NCBI GenBank assembly: GCA_004321715.1
Contig: SGYN01000005.1
Coordinates: forward strand, 20,066-84,065
From: a bacterium
GTDB taxonomy: Bacteria; Fidelibacterota; Marinisomatia; Marinisomatales; TCS55
Direction: 5' to 3'
Length of the DNA stretch: 64,000 nt
Under the pieces are notes generated by a model. The model saw nothing but the letters and a program-made list of their open reading frames with translations, had not been told where the DNA came from and made no database searches. Of the stretch, positions 8,877 to 17,613 are shown piece by piece. The stretch's first letter is position 1; each line of letters starts with the position of its first letter. Made by a program: the position numbers and the translations under genes.

Positions 8877-11495
8877 ATGAGAAGATTAATCGTTCCAATT
8901 TCATTACAATTTATTTTCATTTTTAGTATGGTCAATATTTTGATGGCCGTAGAAATAAGCGGCATTGTAACAGATCAGGATGGAGTTCCATTACCTGGAG
9001 CAAACATCATGATTGAAGGTACAGCAACCGGATCTGCTTCGGATAGCGATGGCCGCTTTTTGTTTACCTATCAAGCTGATGGCGATTTTATTATCGTGGC
9101 ATCATATATAGGATTTTCATCTTATCGTCAAACTTATGGAGCAGGAGATATTGTATCTGATTTAACGATAGTATTAGGTCAGGGTAATTTATTTGGTCGA
9201 GAAGTCACTGTAATGGCACGGAAGAAGGAAGAGGCAATTAAGGAAGTTCCGATATCGATGGTAGCGATGCGGAAAGAAACAATTGAAGATATGGGAGCCA
9301 CATCTATTGAAGATTTAACTACAATGGTGCCGAACGTATTTGTTCGGGAAGATCCAGATGTTGATAGTTTTACCATTCGTGGTATCGAGGGTGGAGCACG
9401 TAATCCTGGAATGGGAACTACTGAGGGAGTGTATATAGATGGTATTGTGATGGGTAGACCTGATTTTATTGTGTTAGATGTTGCAGATATGGAAAGCGTG
9501 GAGTTCCTACGTGGTCCCCAAGGCACATTATTTGGGAGGAACACCATTTCGGGTGCAATCAATTTAATTACGGTCAAGCCAAAGCCCGGGTTTTCTGGAT
9601 CTGTATTAGTGGAGAATGGGAATTCTGGTCATCGAAAATTAAAAGTCTCAACAAACATGCAGTTAACGGATAATATTTATCAGAGGCTATCATTGTTTTC
9701 TTTTGATTTAGATGCACACCAAATCAATGCAAGCTCATACGCTGAGAGTGATGATATTTATAAAGATAATATTGGCATACGATATGCACTACGCGCATTG
9801 CCAACACCAAAACTTACCATCGATCTTACGTATGATTATTTTAGTCAATATAATACGCAAATGGGTGAACATGTGTATGATTGGCATTTCAATAGTGACG
9901 TTCCTACGTATAATCGACAAAGGTTAGATTCTCTTGCTATTGAATTATATAAATTATATCCAGATGACATGTCTTATGTTGCGGATACAAATGGAGATAT
10001 TACAGATAACGGCAATACATCATATAACCATGATGTAACTGGGTGGAATAAGAGATTAGTTCGTAGTCTTTCATTAAATACAGCATATCAAATTAATGAC
10101 CAAATGAATTTTGTTGGTCTCTTTAGTTATAGAGATGGTAGTCATAGATATTTTAATGATGAAGATGGTATTGGTTTGAATCTACTTACAGGTAAATGGA
10201 CTGATATTGGTGAACAGAAAAGCGCTGAACTTCGTTTAGAATCAACAGTAGATAATTTATCCTGGATTGCAGGAGTATATTATTATCATATGGATGAGAG
10301 TCTGGATTCTCCAGTATTTCCAAAACCATTATTTTTTCATATTCGAGCAGGTATTCCTATGTTTTTGGCGAGACAATATGACGGAGTTACGGTTCATCCT
10401 TTTGGTAGCGGGACCACAGAAAGTATTGGTGCATTTGTATCAGCGGATTATAATATATCGGATCAATTAATGATTACTGGTGGTTTACGCTACACTCAAG
10501 ATGATAAAGAGTTTACATATCGTCAAGATGGTTTACCTACATTTGGTTATATACACTTTCCACCAGATACGGATGGAGATAATCTTCCTAACGGTCATTT
10601 TGATAGCACCGCTAGTTGGAGCGCAGTCACGCCATCGTTTAGTATAAAAGTTGCTGCGACACCACTTACAAATATCTATGGCACTATATCAAAAGGATAT
10701 AAAAGTGGGGGTTTTAATCTGGATTATGTATCAAGTTGGGAATCTGTCGCGATTCCATTTAAGCCAGAATTTATTACGAATTACGAAGTAGGAATTAAAA
10801 CAGCAAATCGTAGAAATACCATGTATCTTAATACGGCATTCTTTTACATGGATTATATCAATATGCAACGAGCAATATTTCAAGATTTATACGAAGGATA
10901 TACCATTAGCAATGCTGCAAGCTCATTGATCAAAGGTATTGAGACAGAGGTTTCAGTTCGTTTGTTTCAGAATGCTTTGACTTTAGTTGGTGGCTTTGGA
11001 ATAACAGATGCAACATTTAATGAATTTAGAGATTCTTTTTTTAATGGATATTGGAATGAGGGAGAAGATTATATCGATGCGAATAATAATGGACAATATG
11101 ATGATGAAGAGGAATGGACCGATATGGACAATGATTTTTCTGGAGAAACAATATCTGCATTTCCAAGATATACGATGAATTTTTTAGCTGATTTTCGTCT
11201 TCCAATCAGTAATAAAATGTTGTTGGTAACACAACTACAAGCGGATTTTATGGATGAAAAGCAAAGTCAACTATCTAGCACAGATGAGTATAATGAACTC
11301 CGTGATGATGCTCGTACCCTTGTTGATGCTCGCGTAGGTCTTGAAATAGGTTCATGGAATGTTTATTTTTGGATTCAAAACATGTTTAACGTTGAATATA
11401 TTAGTTGGACTGGACAAAATAGTTATATTGGAGTCTTGGAACGAGATTATGGCTTACCTAGGAGACTAGGATTAAGAGCTTCCTATAGATTTTAA
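8877..11495 (+). CDS. TonB-dependent outer-membrane receptor with carboxypeptidase-regulatory N-domain
   Basis: Outer-membrane active transporter of 872 residues. A signal peptide (about 1-24) is followed by a carboxypeptidase D regulatory-like domain (about 26-110, GIVTDQDGVPLPGANIMIEG), a plug domain (about 120-235, with VPNVFVREDPDVDSFTIRG and SVEFLRGPQGTLFGRNT) and a 22-strand-type barrel ending in the aromatic C-terminal strand GLRASYRF. It has no T9SS tail, as expected for a barrel protein. A predicted extracellular loop contains an acidic EF-hand-like stretch (IDANNNGQYDDEEEW). The plug resembles the siderophore/cofactor receptor group more than SusC. No SusD-like partner is present. 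The next gene begins two bases after the stop and encodes a small DUF6370-like lipoprotein, so the pair is probably one operon; the ligand is unknown. Confidence 0.92.
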   Translation: MRRLIVPISLQFIFIFSMVNILMAVEISGIVTDQDGVPLPGANIMIEGTATGSASDSDGRFLFTYQADGDFIIVASYIGFSSYRQTYGAGDIVSDLTIVLGQGNLFGREVTVMARKKEEAIKEVPISMVAMRKETIEDMGATSIEDLTTMVPNVFVREDPDVDSFTIRGIEGGARNPGMGTTEGVYIDGIVMGRPDFIVLDVADMESVEFLRGPQGTLFGRNTISGAINLITVKPKPGFSGSVLVENGNSGHRKLKVSTNMQLTDNIYQRLSLFSFDLDAHQINASSYAESDDIYKDNIGIRYALRALPTPKLTIDLTYDYFSQYNTQMGEHVYDWHFNSDVPTYNRQRLDSLAIELYKLYPDDMSYVADTNGDITDNGNTSYNHDVTGWNKRLVRSLSLNTAYQINDQMNFVGLFSYRDGSHRYFNDEDGIGLNLLTGKWTDIGEQKSAELRLESTVDNLSWIAGVYYYHMDESLDSPVFPKPLFFHIRAGIPMFLARQYDGVTVHPFGSGTTESIGAFVSADYNISDQLMITGGLRYTQDDKEFTYRQDGLPTFGYIHFPPDTDGDNLPNGHFDSTASWSAVTPSFSIKVAATPLTNIYGTISKGYKSGGFNLDYVSSWESVAIPFKPEFITNYEVGIKTANRRNTMYLNTAFFYMDYINMQRAIFQDLYEGYTISNAASSLIKGIETEVSVRLFQNALTLVGGFGITDATFNEFRDSFFNGYWNEGEDYIDANNNGQYDDEEEWTDMDNDFSGETISAFPRYTMNFLADFRLPISNKMLLVTQLQADFMDEKQSQLSSTDEYNELRDDARTLVDARVGLEIGSWNVYFWIQNMFNVEYISWTGQNSYIGVLERDYGLPRRLGLRASYRF

Positions 11496-11496
11496 A

Positions 11497-11817
11497 ATGA
11501 GATTCTTATTTATATTCTTATTTGTATTTGCATGTAGCACAAAAGAGATGGATAAATTAAATCAAATTGTAGAAGCCTCTTGTGGCCAATGCATGTTTGC
11601 TATGGTTGAGCAAGTAGGATGCGATCTTGCTATTAGAATAAATGAAAAATCATATTTTGTTCGTGGAGCAGCCATTGACGATTTTGGAGATGCTCATGCC
11701 GAGGATGGTTTTTGTAACTCTATACGCAAAGCAAAGGTAAAAGGGCATGTTGAAGAATCAATATTTATAGTGTCTTCCTTTGAGCTATTATCCGATGATC
11801 CATCGCCAGAATCTTGA
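11497..11817 (+). CDS. Small DUF6370-like lipoprotein with conserved cysteines
   Basis: Protein of 106 residues with a lipoprotein-type signal (FVFACSTKE). The mature part resembles small proteins I associate with DUF6370: a CGQCMF Cys pair, GCDLAIRI, then DDFGDAHAEDGFCNSIRKA. The CxxC pair plus a later Cys and acidic/His residues suggest metal binding or a disulfide, which is inference. It starts immediately after the TonB receptor stop, implying co-expression and possibly a periplasmic role in handling what the receptor imports. The family name is from memory and not verified. Confidence 0.7.
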   Translation: MRFLFIFLFVFACSTKEMDKLNQIVEASCGQCMFAMVEQVGCDLAIRINEKSYFVRGAAIDDFGDAHAEDGFCNSIRKAKVKGHVEESIFIVSSFELLSDDPSPES

Positions 11818-11836
11818 CTCATTAATCTTTAGTTAC

Positions 11837-12346
11837 GTGAAAAAATTACTATTTATTTTATGTTTCACCAGTGCAATCAACGCACAGTTTGATCCTCCAA
11901 ATATTGAATACAAAGGGTTCTCAAAAATAGATTGTTTAGGTCTAATTGTATCAGGCTTAGAAGAGGAAGTACTATTATCAGAAATGGAGAAAATATTTTT
12001 TACAATTGGCCAAGAAACATTATCTAAAAATGTAACACTAGGTTCTTTTACTGATTGTCCACTTTATCCATTATCTATCCAGTTTGTCACAAAACAAAAT
12101 AAAGATGGTACATTTTCTGGAACCATAAGCGTTGCAGTAGAAGCAACTGTTGAGTCAACAACCATTGAAGTAAAATATCCTTCTGTCGATCGAGAAAACT
12201 GGTATTATCAAGTTGGATTTATGCCAATAATTGAAGATAAAATTGTATTAAATAATTCTGATAATACTTATATCTTACATGAAACAAAGATGCTAATGCA
12301 GAAAGTATTGGATCAATTTGCATTATATTCGATCGAATATCCTTGA
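11837..12346 (+). CDS. Secreted protein of unknown function
   Basis: I do not recognise this protein. With the GTG at 11837 as start it has 169 residues and a clear signal peptide (VKKLLFILCFTSAINAQ, cleavage before FDPP). The rest looks like a soluble beta-rich protein with two Cys (DCLG and DCPLYP). An in-frame ATG 57 bases upstream would overlap the previous gene and put polar residues before the signal, so the GTG is preferred. It lies downstream of the TonB receptor/DUF6370 pair on the same strand. Confidence 0.65.
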   Translation: MKKLLFILCFTSAINAQFDPPNIEYKGFSKIDCLGLIVSGLEEEVLLSEMEKIFFTIGQETLSKNVTLGSFTDCPLYPLSIQFVTKQNKDGTFSGTISVAVEATVESTTIEVKYPSVDRENWYYQVGFMPIIEDKIVLNNSDNTYILHETKMLMQKVLDQFALYSIEYP

Positions 12347-12432
12347 TAGCAAACTATTCATTTATTTTTTAACGAAAAAAGAATAGTATATGACTTTAAA
12401 CTAATAAGTAATTTTTGATTTAAGGGGAAAAT

Positions 12433-13221
12433 ATGAGTGATTACATAAAAATAAATTCTGAGGACTCAATTTTAAAGATAGGATTCAATCGTCCAGATAA
12501 GAAAAATGCATTGAATTCAGAAATGTATTACGCAGTTAGAGATGCATTAGTTTCCGCTAGTGAAGATTCGAAAATTCGAGTGATAGTATTATATGGAGAA
12601 GGAGGAGATTTTACTTCCGGAAATGACGTTAAAGATTTTTTAGCATTTGCTACTACAAAAACATCGCAAGAAAATGATATTCAATTTCCAGCAAAAGAAT
12701 TTTTAGATGTATTAATACCATATAATAAACCTATTATTGCTGCAGTAGATGGTATGGCAATTGGTATTGGTGCAACCATGACTATGCATTGCGACCTTGT
12801 ATATGCTTCAACAGAGGCAAAATTTCACATGCCCTTTGTTAATCTTGGCTTAAATCCCGAAGCAGGCACAACTTTTTTTCTTCCTAAATTGGTAGGATAT
12901 CATAATGCAGCAGAAATTCTTCTTTCAGGCGATATGATTACTTCCCAAAGAGCATATGAGATGGGATTTGTTAATGGTGTTGTTAAACAGTCAGAATTAA
13001 TGGATGTTGCAATCAATAAGGCAAAAAGGATTGCTGAATTAGCACCTACACCAGTTCGTTTAGCAAAGCAAATGATGAAAGAACATTTTATTGATCAATT
13101 AATTGAAGCAAATCAAAATGAGTTTAATAGTTTTGTTAATCGTATGAGTTCACCAGAAGCATTAGAAGCTATGCAAGCATTTATGCAAAAAAGGAAACCA
13201 GACTTTTCTCAATTTGAGTAA
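12433..13221 (+). CDS. Enoyl-CoA hydratase/isomerase family protein
   Basis: Cytoplasmic crotonase-fold enzyme of 262 residues acting on an acyl-CoA thioester. The family markers are visible: NRPDKKNALNSEMY near the N-terminus, the first oxyanion-hole loop GGDFTSGNDVKDF, and the second GMAIGIGATMTMHCDLVYAS. NLGLNPEAG carries a Glu where hydratases and isomerases keep a catalytic acid. The C-terminal helices (LAKQMMKEH) are typical. It could be a 2-enoyl-CoA hydratase or a delta3-delta2 isomerase; sequence alone does not decide. It starts after an AAGGGG ribosome-binding site and stands apart from other fatty acid oxidation genes. Confidence 0.9.
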   Translation: MSDYIKINSEDSILKIGFNRPDKKNALNSEMYYAVRDALVSASEDSKIRVIVLYGEGGDFTSGNDVKDFLAFATTKTSQENDIQFPAKEFLDVLIPYNKPIIAAVDGMAIGIGATMTMHCDLVYASTEAKFHMPFVNLGLNPEAGTTFFLPKLVGYHNAAEILLSGDMITSQRAYEMGFVNGVVKQSELMDVAINKAKRIAELAPTPVRLAKQMMKEHFIDQLIEANQNEFNSFVNRMSSPEALEAMQAFMQKRKPDFSQFE

Positions 13222-13252
13222 TATGTATTTAATATAATAGTAGGGGAATAAA

Positions 13253-13486
13253 ATGAAACAATATCTTATTGGATTAACTACAGGATTAATTTTATCATCA
13301 TTTATATTTTTTTTTATGGGTCAAACCGATTATAAAATGAAATCATGGGAAGCAAGACCTGAAAAATCAAATGATGAGCTTTTCTCATTACTAAAAGATA
13401 TCCAAATTGAAATTAAGGATGGAATTAATTGCGAAGGTGGATATGTTGAATATGTAACAAGAGGCGTTAAGGTTGATTGTGATTAG
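13253..13486 (+). CDS. Small single-span membrane protein
   Basis: Protein of 77 residues with one N-terminal membrane segment and a short hydrophilic tail containing two Cys. Function unknown. Its N-terminus shares the pattern TGxIxxxxIFxFMG with another small protein encoded on the minus strand near 36.1 kb, so the two share an anchor type even though their tails differ. It has a GGGG ribosome-binding site and follows the enoyl-CoA hydratase gene by about 30 bases. Confidence 0.7.
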   Translation: MKQYLIGLTTGLILSSFIFFFMGQTDYKMKSWEARPEKSNDELFSLLKDIQIEIKDGINCEGGYVEYVTRGVKVDCD

Positions 13487-13540
13487 CTATTATTTAATAA
13501 TATCAAAAAATATAAATGAATATTCAGCCATTTAATTTAT

Positions 13541-14506
13541 ATGCCTAATAAGTCTGCGATTAATTTAATAAAGGCAGAAATATCTGCACTTAATTCACTT
13601 CTTAAAACAATTGACGATTCATTTGATATGGCTGTAGATCTTATCGTTAATTGTGCTGGAAAAGTAATTGTAATTGGCATTGGGAAATCTGGACATGTTG
13701 GAAATAAAATGGCAGCAACATTTGCTAGTTTAGGTACACCAGCATTCTTTTTACACGCGGGAGACGCACTGCATGGAGATTTAGGAATGATCGCTAATAA
13801 GGATGTTTGTATCCTGGTTTCTTATAGTGGAAATAGTACCGAATTAGTAGAAATATTAAAGCCCATTAAACGTATTGATGCCAATACAATTTCAATTACT
13901 GGAAAACCTGACTCTACTTTAGCAAAACAGACTGATTTACATCTCGATATTGGAGTTCGTATAGAAGCCGATCCATTAGGGTTAGCACCAACTTCCAGCT
14001 CTACAGCAACTCTTGTTTTAGGTGACGCATTAGCAATAGCTGTAATGGAGAACCGTGGTTTTAAAGAGCAAGATTTTGCGGATAGACATCCTGGTGGTAT
14101 TTTAGGTAAAAAACTATTACTTACTGTAGATCAAATTTTCCATGAAGGCGATTCAATCCCATTAATAAATAAAAATAATAATATACAAGAAGCCTTATTA
14201 ATAATTTCTGAAAAAGGGCTTGGGTTTACAGGTGTAGTAAATGATAAGAATATTCTAATTGGAATTATTACAGATGGAGATATTCGTAGAACGTTTGAAA
14301 AAGGTCAAAATGATTTATTTAATCTAAATGTAGAATCTATTATGACTTCTACCCCTAGAAGTATTCCGACAAATACATTAGCGATAAAAGCATTAGAGAT
14401 TATGGAGGAGCACAGTATTACATCCCTTTTTGTTCATAATCATAATAATCCAGATGAATTAAGAGGCGTAATACATATTCATGATATTCTTAATTCAGGT
14501 ATATAG
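13541..14506 (+). CDS. kdsD: D-arabinose-5-phosphate isomerase (KdsD/KpsF family)
   Basis: Enzyme of 321 residues interconverting D-ribulose 5-phosphate and D-arabinose 5-phosphate, the first committed step to Kdo for lipopolysaccharide. A SIS domain occupies about residues 10-180 (VIGIGKSGHVGNKMAATFAS, HAGDALHGDLG, SYSGNSTEL, DRHPGGILGKKLL) and two CBS domains fill the C-terminal part (about 205-321), matching the usual full length of about 320-330. Its presence implies an outer membrane with Kdo-containing LPS. No other Kdo genes are adjacent; the next gene is a sodium:solute symporter. Confidence 0.95.
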   Translation: MPNKSAINLIKAEISALNSLLKTIDDSFDMAVDLIVNCAGKVIVIGIGKSGHVGNKMAATFASLGTPAFFLHAGDALHGDLGMIANKDVCILVSYSGNSTELVEILKPIKRIDANTISITGKPDSTLAKQTDLHLDIGVRIEADPLGLAPTSSSTATLVLGDALAIAVMENRGFKEQDFADRHPGGILGKKLLLTVDQIFHEGDSIPLINKNNNIQEALLIISEKGLGFTGVVNDKNILIGIITDGDIRRTFEKGQNDLFNLNVESIMTSTPRSIPTNTLAIKALEIMEEHSITSLFVHNHNNPDELRGVIHIHDILNSGI

Positions 14507-14539
14507 TATTTTAATACTTTAATTCTCTAGTATTTCTAT

Positions 14540-16096
14540 ATGAAATTACATTGGCTTGATGTTGTTGCTCTCGTTTCATATCTACTAATAATTATTTCTG
14601 TAGGAATATATTTCTCACGAAAAAATACAACAACTGAGGGCTATTTTGTAGGGAACAGATCGTATTCGGGATGGGTGATTGGCTTGAGTATGATTGGTAC
14701 TTCTATTAGTTCGATAACATTCCTTGCATATCCTGCAGATAGTTTCAAAACATCTTGGTTGAGATTTTTACCAAATATTGTACTTCCTATTGTTATAATA
14801 ACATCTGCATATTTATTTCTTCCTTTTTTTAAACGCAATAATATTTTATCCGCTTACGAATATCTAGAGGAAAGATTTGGTCCATCGGTCAGAACCTATG
14901 GTGCAATTACATTTCTAATAGGTCAACTAGTTCGAATAAGTCTCATATTGTATCTACTATCATTAATGATTCATGAAGTAACTAGCTTAACTATATTGCA
15001 AAGTATTTTGTTATCTGGAATAACGGTCGGTATATATACAATTTTGGGAGGAATTGAAGCAGTAATATGGACCGATGTAATACAGACAATTACTTTAGTA
15101 TTTGGTGGTCTGATATGTATTGGAGTTATTATACATCAGTTACCTGGAGGGTTATATCAAATTATAGATATTGCATTAGTAAATAATAAATTAAGTTTTT
15201 CAGAATTAAAAGATGGTGTACTACATCCTATATCGTGGGGTGTATCATTATCAAATAAGACAGGAGTTATGATGATTTTCTTGGGATTATCATGGTTTTT
15301 CCAGGAATACATTACAAATCAAAATATCATTCAGAGATATGCAGCAACAAAAAATGAATCTGAAGCACGTAAAGCTATGTTTATATCTTCTATAAATATT
15401 CCAATCTGGGCTTTTTTTATGTTTTTAGGAACAGCATTATATGCGTACTTCCAAGTTTATCCATCAGATCCTGCTAATGAAATGCTAATTGGAGAACGTA
15501 ACGCAGAAGACATTTTGCCTTATTTTATAATATATTATTTACCAGCAGGTATATCTGGTTTAATTATTGCTGCTGCAATTGCTGCTGCAATGTCTTCATT
15601 AGACTCTAGTATCAATTCTATTTCTACAGTAAGTATTCATGATATTTATCGTCGATATTTAGTTCCAAACAAAGATGATTTACATTATTTACATGCTGCC
15701 TGGTATATAGCTACGTTTGCAACAATTATTATGATTATTGGTTCTTGTATATTGGCATTTTCAAAAATGAATACACTGCAGGATACGTATAATACAATAG
15801 GTTCTGTAGTAATGGGCGGTGTACTTGGTCTATATTTATTAGGTTTTTGTACTAAACGAGGTAATCAAAAATCTGTATGGTTTGGTATAACTTTAACGAT
15901 GATATTCTCTTTATGGACAGTGCTCGCTAAATACAGTTTTCTTCCGTATTGGCTACAAGCGCCATTTGATTTATACTATACTGGAATTATAGGACAAATA
16001 GTTATGTTTGCAGGAATCTTTGTTGCTGCAGTATTATTTTCGGATTCAAAGAAAAATTTAAAAAATTTAACTATCTGGACAAAAAGCAATAAATGA
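14540..16096 (+). CDS. Sodium:solute symporter (SSS/SLC5 family)
   Basis: Inner-membrane sodium-coupled transporter of 518 residues with about 13 hydrophobic segments. The SSS signatures are present: GYFVGNRSYSGWVIGLSMIG near TM1, GIYTILGGIEAVIWTDVIQT in the cytoplasmic loop after TM5, and AAAIAAAMSSLDSSINS at TM8, which includes Ser residues that line the sodium site in this family. The substrate is unknown; relatives move sugars, amino acids, sialic acid or other organic acids. The short loop before TM5 is normal for the family, which makes it a useful contrast with the second symporter in this window, whose loop carries about 90 extra residues. Confidence 0.92.
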   Translation: MKLHWLDVVALVSYLLIIISVGIYFSRKNTTTEGYFVGNRSYSGWVIGLSMIGTSISSITFLAYPADSFKTSWLRFLPNIVLPIVIITSAYLFLPFFKRNNILSAYEYLEERFGPSVRTYGAITFLIGQLVRISLILYLLSLMIHEVTSLTILQSILLSGITVGIYTILGGIEAVIWTDVIQTITLVFGGLICIGVIIHQLPGGLYQIIDIALVNNKLSFSELKDGVLHPISWGVSLSNKTGVMMIFLGLSWFFQEYITNQNIIQRYAATKNESEARKAMFISSINIPIWAFFMFLGTALYAYFQVYPSDPANEMLIGERNAEDILPYFIIYYLPAGISGLIIAAAIAAAMSSLDSSINSISTVSIHDIYRRYLVPNKDDLHYLHAAWYIATFATIIMIIGSCILAFSKMNTLQDTYNTIGSVVMGGVLGLYLLGFCTKRGNQKSVWFGITLTMIFSLWTVLAKYSFLPYWLQAPFDLYYTGIIGQIVMFAGIFVAAVLFSDSKKNLKNLTIWTKSNK

Positions 16097-16169
16097 AATT
16101 GGTAAATTGCTATTTGTAATCATACAGTGTAAGATTAATGAAAGATATTAGTATAGAATTTAAATAGCT

Positions 16170-17168
16170 TTGTATAGCGTATTTATAGATTGGGTCTTCT
16201 TGGAAGACAATAGCAAGGAACTTAATGGGTTCTTAACTGCTATGAATAAAAAAAGAAGTGACCTTTTTTTTACCATTCTTGTCCCCAAAAAATCTCATTT
16301 TTCTCGGCGGTTAGACCAATTTAAGAATGTAGAATATGTGAAGGATATTGAAAATAGGTTTGAAGAGCCTGGTAAAGAAATCTCTTCAATGCCTTATATA
16401 AATAAATATATATATGATAAGCTTGATAAACTGCAGAAGAACGAACATTCTGGATTATCACATAAAGATAAACGCGTTATGAATTTAATGGAAAATATGC
16501 GTGAGTCTTTTTTTATGTCAGAAAGATGGGCGGCAACGTATAATCCGGCTAACTTTAGATCCGTACAGGAGAATAACGATAAACCGCGATTGTTTTGGAG
16601 AGATTGGGATGTAGATCTAGTATTATCTTTTCACCCAGCTATTATGCATAAGCACATAAACCATTTTAAGAAAAATACAGATATGGATCCTCAATATATT
16701 AGTTTATGTAGTACCCAATATTGGGAAATCATCAAAAAATGGGATGGTCATCTATCTATTCCATCAATATTTCGAAACAAAAATAACCATGGGTTTTTTG
16801 TTGAAAATAATGATATAGCAGTTGAACTATTTTCATCTATAATGAGAATGAATGATAAAAAACTTTTACAAAAATATGTTCGATTATTAAGCACTATTAA
16901 TTTTAATTGGAAAAAAGGGAAAACTCTTGATTCATTAAATCACATAATATCGGATGCAGTTGACAATTTGAAACCATTAAAAAAAGTAAACCCTGCGTAT
17001 CAAAAAATGAGAAACTTTATCCGCACAAAAAAACTTGTAAGTAAAAGAGAGTTAATTAATAAAATGGAATGGGGGAAAACTTCTAACTTTCAACCCTATA
17101 GAAATAGGTTGCGGATGGAAAAAAATATTAGGTTTATTAATAACAACTCCTATGAATGGAAAGTTTGA
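16170..17168 (+). CDS. Uncharacterised 332-residue cytoplasmic protein
   Basis: I do not recognise this protein. The first possible start after the in-frame TAA at 16161 is the TTG used here. The N-terminal part (FIDWVFLEDNSKELNGFL, then DLFFTILVPKKSHFSRRL) looks alpha/beta. The middle is Lys/Asn-rich and helical. The last 55 residues (KLVSKRELINKMEWG then PYRNRLRMEKNIRFI) resemble a winged-helix arrangement, so nucleic-acid binding is possible; that is inference only. No signal peptide or membrane segment is present. It stands alone between a symporter and a DUF3147 gene. Confidence 0.6.
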   Translation: MYSVFIDWVFLEDNSKELNGFLTAMNKKRSDLFFTILVPKKSHFSRRLDQFKNVEYVKDIENRFEEPGKEISSMPYINKYIYDKLDKLQKNEHSGLSHKDKRVMNLMENMRESFFMSERWAATYNPANFRSVQENNDKPRLFWRDWDVDLVLSFHPAIMHKHINHFKKNTDMDPQYISLCSTQYWEIIKKWDGHLSIPSIFRNKNNHGFFVENNDIAVELFSSIMRMNDKKLLQKYVRLLSTINFNWKKGKTLDSLNHIISDAVDNLKPLKKVNPAYQKMRNFIRTKKLVSKRELINKMEWGKTSNFQPYRNRLRMEKNIRFINNNSYEWKV

Positions 17169-17220
17169 TTACTATTAATAATGTTTATAAGCACCGGATA
17201 TAACCATTACCATAATAAAT

Positions 17221-17571
17221 ATGACTTTTAATATTATAAAAATACTTATATCAGCTATTCTTATTGCTCTTATTTCTGAGATTTCAAAACGTAGTACGTT
17301 CCTTGGAGCAGTCCTTGCTTCTATACCACTTGTATCTGTTATGGCCATGATTTGGTTATATATTGATACAAATGATTCTGCACAAGTTGTTCAATTATCC
17401 AAAGGTATCTTTTGGCTAGTAATCCCATCATTGGTTTTATTTATAACTTTCCCTTTTTTCATTCGATTGCAATTTTCTTTTTATGGTGCTTTATCATTAG
17501 CAATTCTTGCTATGGTAGGTACTTATTTTATTACTATAGCAGTCTTGGAAAAATTTGATATTTATCTTTAA
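17221..17571 (+). CDS. DUF3147-family membrane protein
   Basis: Integral membrane protein of 116 residues with four hydrophobic segments. The pattern ISEISKRSTFLGAVLASIPL and SKGIFWLVIPSLVLF matches the DUF3147 family, whose members have this length and topology and no established function. Placed just upstream of the transglutaminase/ABC gene cluster on the same strand, about 40 bases away. Confidence 0.8.
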   Translation: MTFNIIKILISAILIALISEISKRSTFLGAVLASIPLVSVMAMIWLYIDTNDSAQVVQLSKGIFWLVIPSLVLFITFPFFIRLQFSFYGALSLAILAMVGTYFITIAVLEKFDIYL

Positions 17572-17613
17572 AATATTTATCTAAAAATAATTTTATTTAT
17601 TAAATAGTATAAA

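Noticed and set aside
12353..12386. Imperfect AT-rich hairpin after the 11837 gene
   Set aside because: The stem has a large bulge and no T-tract follows, so I do not call it a terminator.
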